Shown in pieces: positions 35,664-44,388 of a stretch of DNA of 64,000 nt. This DNA comes from CAVOEB01 sp965249645 (lineage in GTDB: Bacteria > Pseudomonadota > Alphaproteobacteria > UBA828 > JAPUJA01). A program made the translations under genes and the position numbers. Within the stretch, counting starts at the first letter, position 1, and each line of letters begins with the position of its first letter. Where the stretch lies: NCBI GenBank assembly GCA_965249645.1, contig CBDFML010000001.1, positions 1-64,000 on the forward strand. The letters run 5' to 3'. The notes below the pieces were generated by a model. It worked only from the letters and a program-made list of their open reading frames with translations. It searched no databases and was not told the origin of the DNA.

Positions 35664-37727
35664 ATGGAAATTATACCTTCCGTTTGCCCACACGATTGCC
35701 CGAGCACCTGTGCGCTTGAGGTGGAAAAACTCGACGAGCGCACCATCGGGCGAGTGCGCGGCGCGGCCTCGAACAGCTACACCGCCGGTGTGATCTGCGC
35801 CAAGGTAGCACGCTACGATGAACGGGTTCATCACGAGGAGCGGTTGAGCCAGCCGCTGCGCCGGGTCGGCGCCAAGGGCGAGGGACGCTTCGAGCCGGTT
35901 TCCTGGGATGATGCCCTCGATATCACCGCCGAAGCGCTGCTTGAGGCGGAACGCAAGCACGGAGCGGAGACTGTCTGGCCCTACAATTATGCCGGTACCA
36001 TGGGGCTGGTTCAGCGTGACGGCCTGTGGCGGCTGCGCCACGCCAAGCGGTATTCAACCCAGCACGACACGATCTGCACGGCGCTTGCCTGGAAGGGGTT
36101 TGCCGCGGGCACCGGCGCTTTGCGCGGCGTCGATCCACGTGAGATCGATCTGGCCGATCTGGTGGTGATTTGGGGCACCAACGCGGTGCATACCCAGGTC
36201 AACGTAATGACCCATGCAATGCGCGCGCGCAAGGAGCGCGGGGCGACGATCGTGGTGATCGACCCCTATCGCAACGCCACCGCCCGGCAGGCCGACAGCC
36301 ACCTGCAACTGCGCCCGGGCACCGATGGTGCGCTGGCCTGCGCCGCAATGCATGTGCTGTTCAAGGAAGGCTTCGCCGACCGCGATTATCTCGAAAAATT
36401 CACCGATCGGTCGGGTGATTTCGAAGCGCATCTGCAGTCGCGTACGCCCGAATGGGCCGCTGCAATTACCGGGCTTGCGGTCGAGGAGATCGTCGAGTTT
36501 GCGCGGCTCGTCGGCCGCACGCCGAAAAGCTTCTTCCGCCTGGGTTACGGGTTTTCGCGCTCGCGCAACGGCGCGGTCAACATGCATGCCGCGTCCTGCC
36601 TGGCAGCGGTTACCGGCGCGTGGCAGCATGAAGGCGGCGGTGCGTTTCATAACAACGGAGCGATCTATCCGTGGGAGAAGTCGTTGTTGCTGGGGCTCGA
36701 CGCTCGTGATCGATCCGTGCGCATGATCGACATGTCGCGGATCGGACCGGCGCTGACCGGCGATCCGCGCACGCTCGGCGACGGCCCGCCGGTTACGGCG
36801 ATTTTCATGCAGAACACCAACCCGGCTGTGGTGGCGCCGGAATCAGTGAAGGTGCGGGCCGGTCTGATGCGTGACGACCTGTTCCTCTGTGTCAACGAGC
36901 AGTTTTTGACAGAGACGGCGGCCTATGCGGACATCGTTCTGCCTGCCACGACGTTTCTCGAGCATGACGATATCTATCAGCAGGGTGGCAGTTCTCACAT
37001 CATCTTCGGACGCAAGATCATCGAGCCTTACGCGGAGTGCCGAAGCAATCACGAGGTAGTTTGTGCTCTGGCGAAGCGCCTGGGCGCGAAACACCCGGGG
37101 TTCGAGATGACAGAGCGGGAGTTGATCGAAGACCTGCTTGCTCGCTCAGGTCTGCCCGATCTCGCGTATTTCGAGGAGAACCGCTGGTACGATTGTGCGC
37201 CCGATTTCGAGACGGCTCATTATCTCAACGGCTTTGCCCACGACGACGGCAAGTTCCGCTTTGCTCCGGATTGGGGAGGGTCGAGCCTGACGGTCTTCGG
37301 CCCCGAAAATGTCCGCATGCCGGAATTTCCCGACCACTGGGAGGTTATCGACGAGGCCTGTGATGAGCGGCCGTTCCGGCTGGTCACGGCGCCGGCGCGC
37401 AATTATCTGAACAGCTCGTTCACCGAAACGCCGAGCTCGAAAAAGCGCGAGGGCCATCCTACCGTGATGGTGCATCCCAAGGACGCGGATGGGCTCACCA
37501 TCGACGAAGGCGAGCGCGTGCGCCTCGGCAACGACCGGGGCTCGGTCGTTCTCCATGCCGAGCTCTTCGACGGCTTGCCGCGTGGCGTGCTCGTGGTTGA
37601 GAGCGTTTGGCCCAACGCGGCCTTCGAGGAGGGGATCGGAATCAACGCGCTGACCGGGGCCGATCCCGTGGCGCCGACGGGCGGCGCAGCGTTTCATGAC
37701 ACGTCGGTCTGGCTACAGCCGGCGTGA
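35664..37727 (+). CDS. Molybdopterin-dependent oxidoreductase (DMSO-reductase family)
   Basis: A 687-residue protein. Four cysteines (C8, C12, C16 and C45 in CPHDCPSTC...VICAK) should bind one [4Fe-4S] cluster, as in formate dehydrogenase and nitrate reductase catalytic subunits. The following domains have the bis-MGD pattern (TDGALACAAMHVLFKEG, NEQFLTETAAYADIVLPA, and the C-terminal TETPSSKKREGHPTVMVHP). No Tat signal is visible, so it is probably cytoplasmic. The physiological substrate cannot be told. The ATG 35664 has AAGGA upstream; a longer frame starts at 35553. Confidence 0.88.
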   Translation: MEIIPSVCPHDCPSTCALEVEKLDERTIGRVRGAASNSYTAGVICAKVARYDERVHHEERLSQPLRRVGAKGEGRFEPVSWDDALDITAEALLEAERKHGAETVWPYNYAGTMGLVQRDGLWRLRHAKRYSTQHDTICTALAWKGFAAGTGALRGVDPREIDLADLVVIWGTNAVHTQVNVMTHAMRARKERGATIVVIDPYRNATARQADSHLQLRPGTDGALACAAMHVLFKEGFADRDYLEKFTDRSGDFEAHLQSRTPEWAAAITGLAVEEIVEFARLVGRTPKSFFRLGYGFSRSRNGAVNMHAASCLAAVTGAWQHEGGGAFHNNGAIYPWEKSLLLGLDARDRSVRMIDMSRIGPALTGDPRTLGDGPPVTAIFMQNTNPAVVAPESVKVRAGLMRDDLFLCVNEQFLTETAAYADIVLPATTFLEHDDIYQQGGSSHIIFGRKIIEPYAECRSNHEVVCALAKRLGAKHPGFEMTERELIEDLLARSGLPDLAYFEENRWYDCAPDFETAHYLNGFAHDDGKFRFAPDWGGSSLTVFGPENVRMPEFPDHWEVIDEACDERPFRLVTAPARNYLNSSFTETPSSKKREGHPTVMVHPKDADGLTIDEGERVRLGNDRGSVVLHAELFDGLPRGVLVVESVWPNAAFEEGIGINALTGADPVAPTGGAAFHDTSVWLQPA

Positions 37728-37754
37728 GCGCGCCGGCTCGCGGGTTTCGAGTTC

Positions 37755-38447
37755 TCAATAATCGTAGGCGGTGACGCTGCGGCCGAGGCCGTCGAATAGA
37801 TCGAGCATGCGGTCGCGCCAGGCATGCAGCGGGTCGTCTCTTTCAATCACGGCCAGAGGGCTGACGCCACGCGCCCATTGAAAGGTGCCGAACAGAATGT
37901 AATCGGCATAGGCCGGCGAGGTCCCGCACATGAAGGCCTGGCGCTTGAGCACGTGGCGTGCCGGGCGAAGGCTTGAGCGGAAGGGTTCGAGATAGTTGGG
38001 CGCTTGCTCGGCGCATTGTTCAAGGCTCCGACCCAGGCGTTTTTCGCGGGACTCGCGAAAATAGGCCTGGCCCTCGGGCAGCGCGTGGGCGTGGATATCT
38101 GCGGCCAGAAGTTGAAACAGCGGCGGAAAGACTTCGGTTTCATTCCAGCAACTGACGAACCAGGCGGTCGCACGCCCCACGGCGTCCCCAATCAGTGTCG
38201 GTGCGTCCGCGTAGGTGTCATCGAGGTAGCATGCAATGTCCCAGGAATCGCAGATCGTCGACTCGCCGTCGACCGGGACGGGAACCTGTGTCTGGCCGCT
38301 GAACGCGATCTTGTCCTTTTCCGTAAAGCCCACAGGGATATATTCGGCATCAAGCTGCTTATGCGCGAGCGCCAAACGTGCGCGCCAGCAATAGGGGCTG
38401 AATCGGCGGTCGTCTGCGCCGAGAAGTTCATATAGTTTGCGTGTCAT
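37755..38447 (-). CDS. Glutathione S-transferase-like protein
   Basis: A 230-residue protein (from ATG 38447). The N-terminal thioredoxin-like domain has FSPYCWRARLALAHKQLDAEY and the cis-Pro/ESxxI-like segment VPVPVDGESTICDSWDIACYLDD. A helical C-terminal domain follows. The substrate is unknown; it may be one of the glutathione-dependent enzymes of alphaproteobacteria. It converges with the molybdoenzyme gene. Confidence 0.85.
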   Translation of the reverse strand: MTRKLYELLGADDRRFSPYCWRARLALAHKQLDAEYIPVGFTEKDKIAFSGQTQVPVPVDGESTICDSWDIACYLDDTYADAPTLIGDAVGRATAWFVSCWNETEVFPPLFQLLAADIHAHALPEGQAYFRESREKRLGRSLEQCAEQAPNYLEPFRSSLRPARHVLKRQAFMCGTSPAYADYILFGTFQWARGVSPLAVIERDDPLHAWRDRMLDLFDGLGRSVTAYDY

Positions 38448-38679
38448 GCTTTGCCTGCTGTCGGATTTACTCTGGTCGGGCAATCCCGGCCATCTTATCA
38501 GTCGCGCAAGGTCGGGGTTGTGGCCAAAATTGTTGCCTTTCTGGCAGGGCTGGGGCAGTGTTCGCTTGAACGTTGGCCGATAACGATAACAACGTCTTAT
38601 GGCACGGCGCCCAAGCGGGGAATTTCGGCGATCCCCGCCGACTAAAATGTTAATGACTGATCAAAATGGGAGAGACACC

Positions 38680-39861
38680 ATGAGCAATACGACACGACGT
38701 AATTTTCTGAAAGGGACCGGTGCTGCGGTCGCCGCCGCCGGTGCTGCCACGGTCTTGCCGGTGGGCAAGGCCCATGCAGCGCGAGAGGTCAATGTTTTCT
38801 GCTGGGATGGCTATTCGGACCCGCGCCTGCTCGACGGTTTCACTGACGAGACCGGGGTCGCGGTCAAGTATGAACTGCTGATATCCGATCCGGACGCGAT
38901 CAACCGACTGCGTGCTGGCGAGACCAAGATCTGGGACGTCATCAACCTCAACCAGTATTGGGCGCCGAAGATAATGTGGCCGGAGAAGTTGATCCGCGAG
39001 ATGGATAAAGATCGCTTCGCGGAATACTTCAGCGACGACAACGTCTGGCAGGTGAACGGCGAAGTCGCAAAGAACATCTACAGCGACGACGGCGAACATA
39101 TGGTGGGCATGGTCCAGCGCGCCGACTGCTTCGATTTCGGCGTCAATACCGACGTGATTTCGTGGCAGACCGGCAACGACGAGGGTTGGGACATCTTCCT
39201 CGACCCGGCGATGGAAGGCCGTTACGGCATCCTCGCCTACGACAACTGGAACATTTTCCACATGAACATGACGGCCGGGCTCGATCCGTTCGTCAAGCAC
39301 ACGGACGACGAGATCGCCAAGTTCGCCGAGGTTTGCCGCAAGATCGTGAACGGCGCGAATATGATCACCGATGATTTCGTGCAGATCAATCTCGGCATGC
39401 TCAACGGCGAGATCGACGCCGGCTTCTCGAGCGGCACCTACTCGCTCTCGGGTGTCCGGCTCGACGGCAACTGGAACCTCGTGCATGTCATGCCGAAATC
39501 CGGCCCGGCCCGTGGCTTTGGCGGCGTCAACTGGATCGAAGTGACGTCGCTGGTCAACAATCCCGACGTCAACCCGGCGGCCGAGGATTTCCTCGAATAT
39601 TGCTTGCAGCCGGAAGTTAACCATATCGTGGCGACGGCGTCGGGCGTGTTGAACCCTGTCCTGCAGATGAAGCAGCCGGAAGTGTTCAACCTGTTCAGCG
39701 CCGACGAGCTGCGGGCGCTTTCCTACTATCCCGAGCACGATGATTACGGCCACATGGGCTACAACTATCGTCTCGACCACGCCGTACAGTTCGAACAGAA
39801 CCCGGACTACGACGTGATGTGGGAGATCTATAACGATGCGCGGCGCACCAAGTCTGGCTAA
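38680..39861 (+). CDS. Polyamine-type ABC transporter substrate-binding protein, copy 1
   Basis: A 393-residue PotD/PotF-type binding protein. The N-terminus has a Tat signal, TRRNFLKGTGAAV, with a hydrophobic core and cleavage after KAHA. The mature part, EVNVFCWDGYSDPRLLDGF, resembles spermidine/putrescine-binding proteins. It heads the first of two tandem operons (SBP, ATPase, permease, permease). GGGAGA precedes the start. The ligand is unknown; polyamine or related amine is the best guess. Confidence 0.88.
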   Translation: MSNTTRRNFLKGTGAAVAAAGAATVLPVGKAHAAREVNVFCWDGYSDPRLLDGFTDETGVAVKYELLISDPDAINRLRAGETKIWDVINLNQYWAPKIMWPEKLIREMDKDRFAEYFSDDNVWQVNGEVAKNIYSDDGEHMVGMVQRADCFDFGVNTDVISWQTGNDEGWDIFLDPAMEGRYGILAYDNWNIFHMNMTAGLDPFVKHTDDEIAKFAEVCRKIVNGANMITDDFVQINLGMLNGEIDAGFSSGTYSLSGVRLDGNWNLVHVMPKSGPARGFGGVNWIEVTSLVNNPDVNPAAEDFLEYCLQPEVNHIVATASGVLNPVLQMKQPEVFNLFSADELRALSYYPEHDDYGHMGYNYRLDHAVQFEQNPDYDVMWEIYNDARRTKSG

Positions 39862-39893
39862 GCCGTTTCGCCGGGCGTTTTAGATGGGCAAAA

Positions 39894-39926
39894 GGGGGTC
39901 GCGCAGGGTTAGCCTGTGCGGCCCCC
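39894..39926 (+). terminator. Hairpin between SBP1 and ATPase1
   Basis: GGGGGTCGCGCAGG (39894-39907) pairs with CCTGTGCGGCCCCC (39913-39926), with two wobble pairs and a five-base loop. There is no T-tract, so it is more likely an mRNA-stabilising or processing hairpin than a classical terminator. It may set SBP expression above the transporter genes. Confidence 0.5.
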
Positions 39927-40046
39927 ATCCGCTCAACGCTATAGTCACAGTCCGTAGATCCCTGCCCCTGTTCGGTGAGCATGGCGCGTGTTCGCGGCAT
40001 CGCAGTCTGATCCGTCGTACCGTGGCTCCAGTGACGTAAGGATTTA

Positions 40047-41144
40047 GAGGGAGACGTTGATGGCCGAAGCCGAGGCGTTTTTACGACTGTCGAACATCAC
40101 CAAGCAGTTCGGGAAGTTCACGGCGGTGAACGGTGTGGACCTCGACATCCGCGAGGGTGAGTTTTTCACGATCGTGGGACCGTCGGGATCGGGCAAGACG
40201 ACGCTGCTTCGGATGCTGGCGGGGCTGGAGCGTCCGAGCGCGGGGGATGTTTATCTGCGGGGTCAGCGGATCACCGGCGTGCCGGCGAACCGGCGTCCGA
40301 GCTGCATGGTGTTTCAGTCTCTGGCGCTGTTCCACCATCGCACGGTGGGCCAGAACATAGAGTTTTCGCTGAAGATGCGGGGAGTGTCGCGGGCCGCGCG
40401 GAAACAACGGGCAATGGAGCTTCTCGATATGCTCCAGCTGCCGGCGGACTATTACGCCAAGAACGTGACCAAATGCTCGGGCGGGGAACGCCAGCGTGTG
40501 GCGCTGGCACGGGCACTGGCGTCGGACCCTGAGATCCTGTTTTTCGACGAACCGCTCTCAGCCATCGACTATCGTTTGCGCAAGCTGTTGGAGGTGGAAC
40601 TCAAAGATCTTCACCGGCGGACGGGAAAGACGTTCATGTACATCACGCATTCGCTGGAAGAGGCGATGGTGATGTCGGATCGGATCGGGATCATGCGCGA
40701 GGGCCAGATCATCCAGATCGGGTCGCCGAACGATATCTACACGCGCCCGCAAAGCCGATTTGTCTCGCAGTTCATGGGCGAGGTGAACGTGTTGGCGGTG
40801 ACCGCGTCGGGGGACAAGCTGGAGGCGTCGGACTACGGCGCCAGCCTGACCGCGCCTGCGGATCGGCCGTCCGGGTTTGAGCAGGGTCATCTGGTGATCC
40901 GGCCCGAATCGATCCGGTTTGTGAACGAGGGGGCGAGCGCGGAGAACCAGTTGACGGGGGTTTTGTACAACGAATACGCGATGGGCTCTCGGGTTCAGTA
41001 CCATGTGCGGGTGGGCGAAGAGATGTTCACGGTGGAAAAGCTGCGTGAGCAGGCCTACGCGGGCAGCCTGAACGACGAGGTGACGATCGGCTGGGACGCC
41101 AAGGACAGCGTGCTGGTGGCCGACTGATGTCCGACGCCTCTCAC
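40047..41144 (+). repeat. 1098-bp direct repeat, copy A (ATPase gene plus flanks)
   Basis: This segment equals 44389-45486 (offset 4342) with one base difference seen: G at 40381 versus A at 44723. The identity begins at the GAGGGAGACG ribosome-site region before the ATPase and ends after the first 18 bases of the permease gene (TCTCAC). Outside these borders the two operons are clearly diverged. Confidence 0.9.
40060..41127 (+). CDS. Polyamine-type ABC transporter ATPase, copy 1
   Basis: A 355-residue ATPase. Walker A is GPSGSGKT (40-47), the Q-loop MVFQS near 84, the signature CSGGE (139-143) in place of the usual LSGGQ, and Walker B ILFFDE (159-164). The C-terminal TOBE-like domain follows residue 240. 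It starts at the ATG just after a TTG, with GAGGGAG upstream. Residue 108 is Gly (Arg in copy 2). It overlaps the permease start (ATGT with the preceding TGATG). Confidence 0.95.
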   Translation: MAEAEAFLRLSNITKQFGKFTAVNGVDLDIREGEFFTIVGPSGSGKTTLLRMLAGLERPSAGDVYLRGQRITGVPANRRPSCMVFQSLALFHHRTVGQNIEFSLKMRGVSRAARKQRAMELLDMLQLPADYYAKNVTKCSGGERQRVALARALASDPEILFFDEPLSAIDYRLRKLLEVELKDLHRRTGKTFMYITHSLEEAMVMSDRIGIMREGQIIQIGSPNDIYTRPQSRFVSQFMGEVNVLAVTASGDKLEASDYGASLTAPADRPSGFEQGHLVIRPESIRFVNEGASAENQLTGVLYNEYAMGSRVQYHVRVGEEMFTVEKLREQAYAGSLNDEVTIGWDAKDSVLVAD

Positions 41145-42035
41145 AGCCTGGAGGAGCTCTCGCGGCTGCGGGCGCTGCTTCGAAACGTCGCATCGCCCGG
41201 TATGCTGAACTCGGTGCCGGTGTTGTTGTTGTTCATGGCCGGCTTCCTGGGGCCGCTGGTGCTGGTCGGACTGACCAGCTTCATTCCCGAGCGCACTTTT
41301 GGATTCCACGGCGACTGGACGGTCGAGAACTACAGCCGGTTGTTTGCGAAAGGCTCCAGTCACTACATTCCGTTTGTCTGGTCGTTTGGCCTGGCGTTCG
41401 CCTGCGTCGCGTTTTTGATGACGATCTGCTACCCGATAGCCTACGGGATGGCCAAGGTGTTCGGCAAATGGGCGACCCCCATCACGCTTCTGATGGTCTT
41501 GCCGCTGTTTGTCTCCGAAAATGTCCGCTTGTTCGGCTGGGTCATCTTCCTGATGAAGGGGGGCGGCATTTTCGCCGGGATCATGAAGACGCTGTTCGGG
41601 CTTGATCCGGGCTCGATGCTCTATACGCCGGCGGTTGTGCTGTTCGGGCTTTGTTACGTCTATTTGCCGTTTATGCTGTTCCCGATCATGCTCGGTGTCT
41701 CGATGATCCCGAAAGATCTCGTGGAATCGGCGAGCGATCTGGGTGCCTCGCGGTTACAGATTTTCCGGGAGATCGAGATCCCGCTTGCCATGCCGGGGCT
41801 TCTGGTCGGCGGTCTGCTGACCTTCATCCTTTCGGTGGGCGCGATCTCGGAAGCCGGTATCTTGGGCGGACAGAACATCAGTGTCATCGGCATCGATATC
41901 CGCCACGAGTTCACCTACGCCCAGAACTGGGCGGGCGGCTCGGCGATTGCCATGCTGGTGACAGTCCTGACCGCCGTGCTCGTGATGACCTTGCTCCACC
42001 GGCTCAATCTCGATCGCCTGCTCGGGAAGCGCTAG
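41127..42035 (+). CDS. Polyamine-type ABC permease 1a
   Basis: A 302-residue inner-membrane permease with about six hydrophobic helices. The cytoplasmic coupling motif is ESASDLGASRLQIFREIEIPLAMPG (EAA-type). The first 18 bases are in the direct repeat; from there the protein differs from its counterpart at 45469. It starts on the last base of the ATPase stop, so translation is coupled, and is followed after two bases by permease 1b. Confidence 0.92.
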   Translation: MSDASHSLEELSRLRALLRNVASPGMLNSVPVLLLFMAGFLGPLVLVGLTSFIPERTFGFHGDWTVENYSRLFAKGSSHYIPFVWSFGLAFACVAFLMTICYPIAYGMAKVFGKWATPITLLMVLPLFVSENVRLFGWVIFLMKGGGIFAGIMKTLFGLDPGSMLYTPAVVLFGLCYVYLPFMLFPIMLGVSMIPKDLVESASDLGASRLQIFREIEIPLAMPGLLVGGLLTFILSVGAISEAGILGGQNISVIGIDIRHEFTYAQNWAGGSAIAMLVTVLTAVLVMTLLHRLNLDRLLGKR

Positions 42036-42037
42036 GA

Positions 42038-42841
42038 ATGAACAAGGATACCAAGCCCTGGATCAGGAGCCTGTTGCTGGCGTGGACCGTCGCCATCGTG
42101 GCGTTCTTGTACGTCCCGATGATCAGCGTGTTTCTCGCGTCGATCAATGCGTCGCGCTATTTCCGTTTCCCGATCAAGAAGTTCGGGACGAACTGGTACG
42201 ACGACACCTTCGCGGCGTCGATCACGGGCGATATCCATATGACATCGCTCTATGTGGCGTTAGTGGTCGCGTCGGTCGCGACGGTGCTGGGATTTTTCGG
42301 CGCCCTGGCATTTGCCCGTTTCGATTGGCGGGGGCGAAGCATCTATCAAAAGCTCATTTTGCTGCCGATTTTCTTTCCCCAGGCAGTGCTCGGGCTGGCG
42401 CTTTTGCAATGGTTTACCTTCCTCGGCATCATCCCGAGCTGGGAAACGGCGGCATTCGCTCACATGGTCTGGATCGTGCCGATCGTGACCCTGGTCATTT
42501 CGATCCAGGTCTACAGCTTCGACGCCTCGATGGAAGAGGCGGCCTACGACCTCGGGGCCACCCGCCTCCAGGTCTTGCGTGAAGTGACGATTCCGGCGCT
42601 CGCTCCGGGCTTGTTCTCGGGCGCGCTGTTCGCCTTCTTGTTGTCCTGGGGGAATTTTCCGCTCTCGGCCTTCACCACGGGCGCCGATTCGACCGTTCCC
42701 GAATGGCTATATTCCAAGATGACGGTTGCCTACACACCCATGGTTTCGGTGATCGGCTCATTGTCCGTGGGCGGCTCGCTCGTCATCCTGTTCGGTGCCT
42801 GGTTCATGCTAATTTTTTGGCGCCGCCACAACGCCGAGTAG
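42038..42841 (+). CDS. Polyamine-type ABC permease 1b
   Basis: A 267-residue permease of the PotC/PotI type. The EAA motif is EEAAYDLGATRLQVLREVTIPALAPG. The ATG at 42038 follows an AGGA. The counterpart at 46410 is similar but clearly diverged (for example GAKRWQVYWEVTLPVLAPG). It forms the translocation pore with the upstream permease. Confidence 0.92.
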   Translation: MNKDTKPWIRSLLLAWTVAIVAFLYVPMISVFLASINASRYFRFPIKKFGTNWYDDTFAASITGDIHMTSLYVALVVASVATVLGFFGALAFARFDWRGRSIYQKLILLPIFFPQAVLGLALLQWFTFLGIIPSWETAAFAHMVWIVPIVTLVISIQVYSFDASMEEAAYDLGATRLQVLREVTIPALAPGLFSGALFAFLLSWGNFPLSAFTTGADSTVPEWLYSKMTVAYTPMVSVIGSLSVGGSLVILFGAWFMLIFWRRHNAE

Positions 42842-43042
42842 CATCCCGCGCCAGCAGCCGGATCATTCGCCTACCTATTGGTCCATAGGTTAGTCCATTA
42901 GATCGGATGTCGTTGCAATCCGTGCGCCGACATTGCAAAATATATCCACATTTCCTTGGCTTTGCGCAGGGGTGAACGCCGGGGATGGAATGTTTTGCTT
43001 TGGCAGCGGGCTAATGACTTCGCGAACAATGGGAGGTAAACT

Positions 43043-44197
43043 ATGGCGAACCTGAAACTTTCACGGCGCGATCTGCTCAAGGGCATGGGCGCCGGCGCGG
43101 CCGTTGCCGGTGCTGGCTCGATGGTGCCCATGACCGCACAAGCCGCCGACGAACTTAAGATCTTCGTTTGGAGCGGCTACAGCTCCGATCCCGTGACCAG
43201 CCGGTTTTCGGACGAGTACGACACGCCCGTAACCTACGAACTTTTGACGTCGGATCCGGACGCCGTGAACCGCCTGCGCGCGGGCGAAAAAGACATCTGG
43301 CACATCATCAATTTGAACAACCCCTGGGCGCGTGAGTGGATGTATCCCGAAGGGACGATCGTGCCGCTCAATACCGAGCGCTTCGCTCCCTATTACGAGG
43401 GCGACAAGGTGTTCCCGGAGTTCCACCATCCCTACAAGTGGGCGATGGATCTCGATTACGAGAACATGCTCGGCATCGTCCAGCGCATCGGCACCTTCAC
43501 CTACGTGGTGAACACCGACAAGATCTCGCAGGCAACCGCGGAGAGCGAGGGCTGGGACCTGTTCGGCGGGCTCAAAGACCGCATGGCGATCCTGACCTGG
43601 GATAACTGGAATATCAGCCATATGAACCTGGGCGCCGGCCTCAATCCCTATGAGGAGAAGTCGGAAGCCGATATGACGATGTATGAAGAGACCTGCCGCC
43701 TGTGGTTCAACAATTCGAAAATTCTTTCGGACGACTACTTCCTGCTCAATAACGCGATGCTTAACGGCGAGATCGACGCCTATGTCTCCGGCAGCTCCTA
43801 TTGCACCTCGACACCGCGCCTCGAGGGTTACGACAACTTCTGGGGCACAGTGCCGGATAGCGGCCCGGTCGACGGCAAGGGTGGCATCATGTGGATCGAG
43901 ATCACCTCGGTGGTCAACAACACCGCCGATCCGACCCCTCGGGCCGAGGACTTCCTCGAATTCTGTCTGAGCCCCGAGCTTTCCGCCATCATCGGTCAGG
44001 ACGAAGACGGCATGACCAATGTGGCTCAGATGTCGGATCCGGATTGTCGGGCGCACTGGACTTCCGAAAATTTCCACGCGGTGCAGGCCGATGCGCTGGA
44101 GAGGGAGATCGAACGCTCCTTCGATATGTACATCAACCCAAACTACGACGCCCAGTTCGAAATCTACACGGCGGCTAAGCGCGAGAGAGAAACCTGA
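43043..44197 (+). CDS. Polyamine-type ABC transporter substrate-binding protein, copy 2
   Basis: A 384-residue paralogue of the protein at 38680. The Tat signal is SRRDLLKGMGAGA, with cleavage after TAQA. The body is similar in plan (FVWSGYSSDPVTSRFSDEY, TYELLTSDPDAVNRLRAG) but diverged, so ligand specificity probably differs. GGAGG precedes the ATG. It heads the second operon; the 201 bases before it include no recognisable promoter of high quality. Confidence 0.9.
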   Translation: MANLKLSRRDLLKGMGAGAAVAGAGSMVPMTAQAADELKIFVWSGYSSDPVTSRFSDEYDTPVTYELLTSDPDAVNRLRAGEKDIWHIINLNNPWAREWMYPEGTIVPLNTERFAPYYEGDKVFPEFHHPYKWAMDLDYENMLGIVQRIGTFTYVVNTDKISQATAESEGWDLFGGLKDRMAILTWDNWNISHMNLGAGLNPYEEKSEADMTMYEETCRLWFNNSKILSDDYFLLNNAMLNGEIDAYVSGSSYCTSTPRLEGYDNFWGTVPDSGPVDGKGGIMWIEITSVVNNTADPTPRAEDFLEFCLSPELSAIIGQDEDGMTNVAQMSDPDCRAHWTSENFHAVQADALEREIERSFDMYINPNYDAQFEIYTAAKRERET

Positions 44198-44240
44198 GCC
44201 AGCGGTAGGGACGGTCGCCAGGACCTTCCCGAGAAGTTAG

Positions 44241-44279
44241 GGGCGCCGGTTTCGGGCTAACATCCTGAAACTGGCGCCC
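44241..44279 (+). terminator. Hairpin between SBP2 and ATPase2
   Basis: GGGCGCCGGTTTCGGG (44241-44256) pairs with CCTGAAACTGGCGCCC (44264-44279) with wobbles and a seven-base loop. TTTT follows after a few bases. It could cause partial termination, giving more SBP than transporter message. It corresponds in position to the hairpin at 39894. Confidence 0.6.
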
Positions 44280-44388
44280 GCCGTTTTCACCAATGGGTTG
44301 GCGCTTTGACCCAGTTTGGCGACAACGCCGGCCGCCGCCGTCAAGGCGGATGATCTGGACCGGCCCGAGGTGCTCGGCCTGACCGGGT

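Noticed and set aside
38650..39780. Minus-strand frame of 376 codons opposite the first binding protein
   Set aside because: Same antisense pattern recurs opposite the second binding protein; explained by the codon bias of the real gene.
42842..43042. Repeated GTCCAT/TTAG motifs as an operator
   Set aside because: The two short copies (TCCATAGG and TCCATTAG) are too weak to support a binding site.
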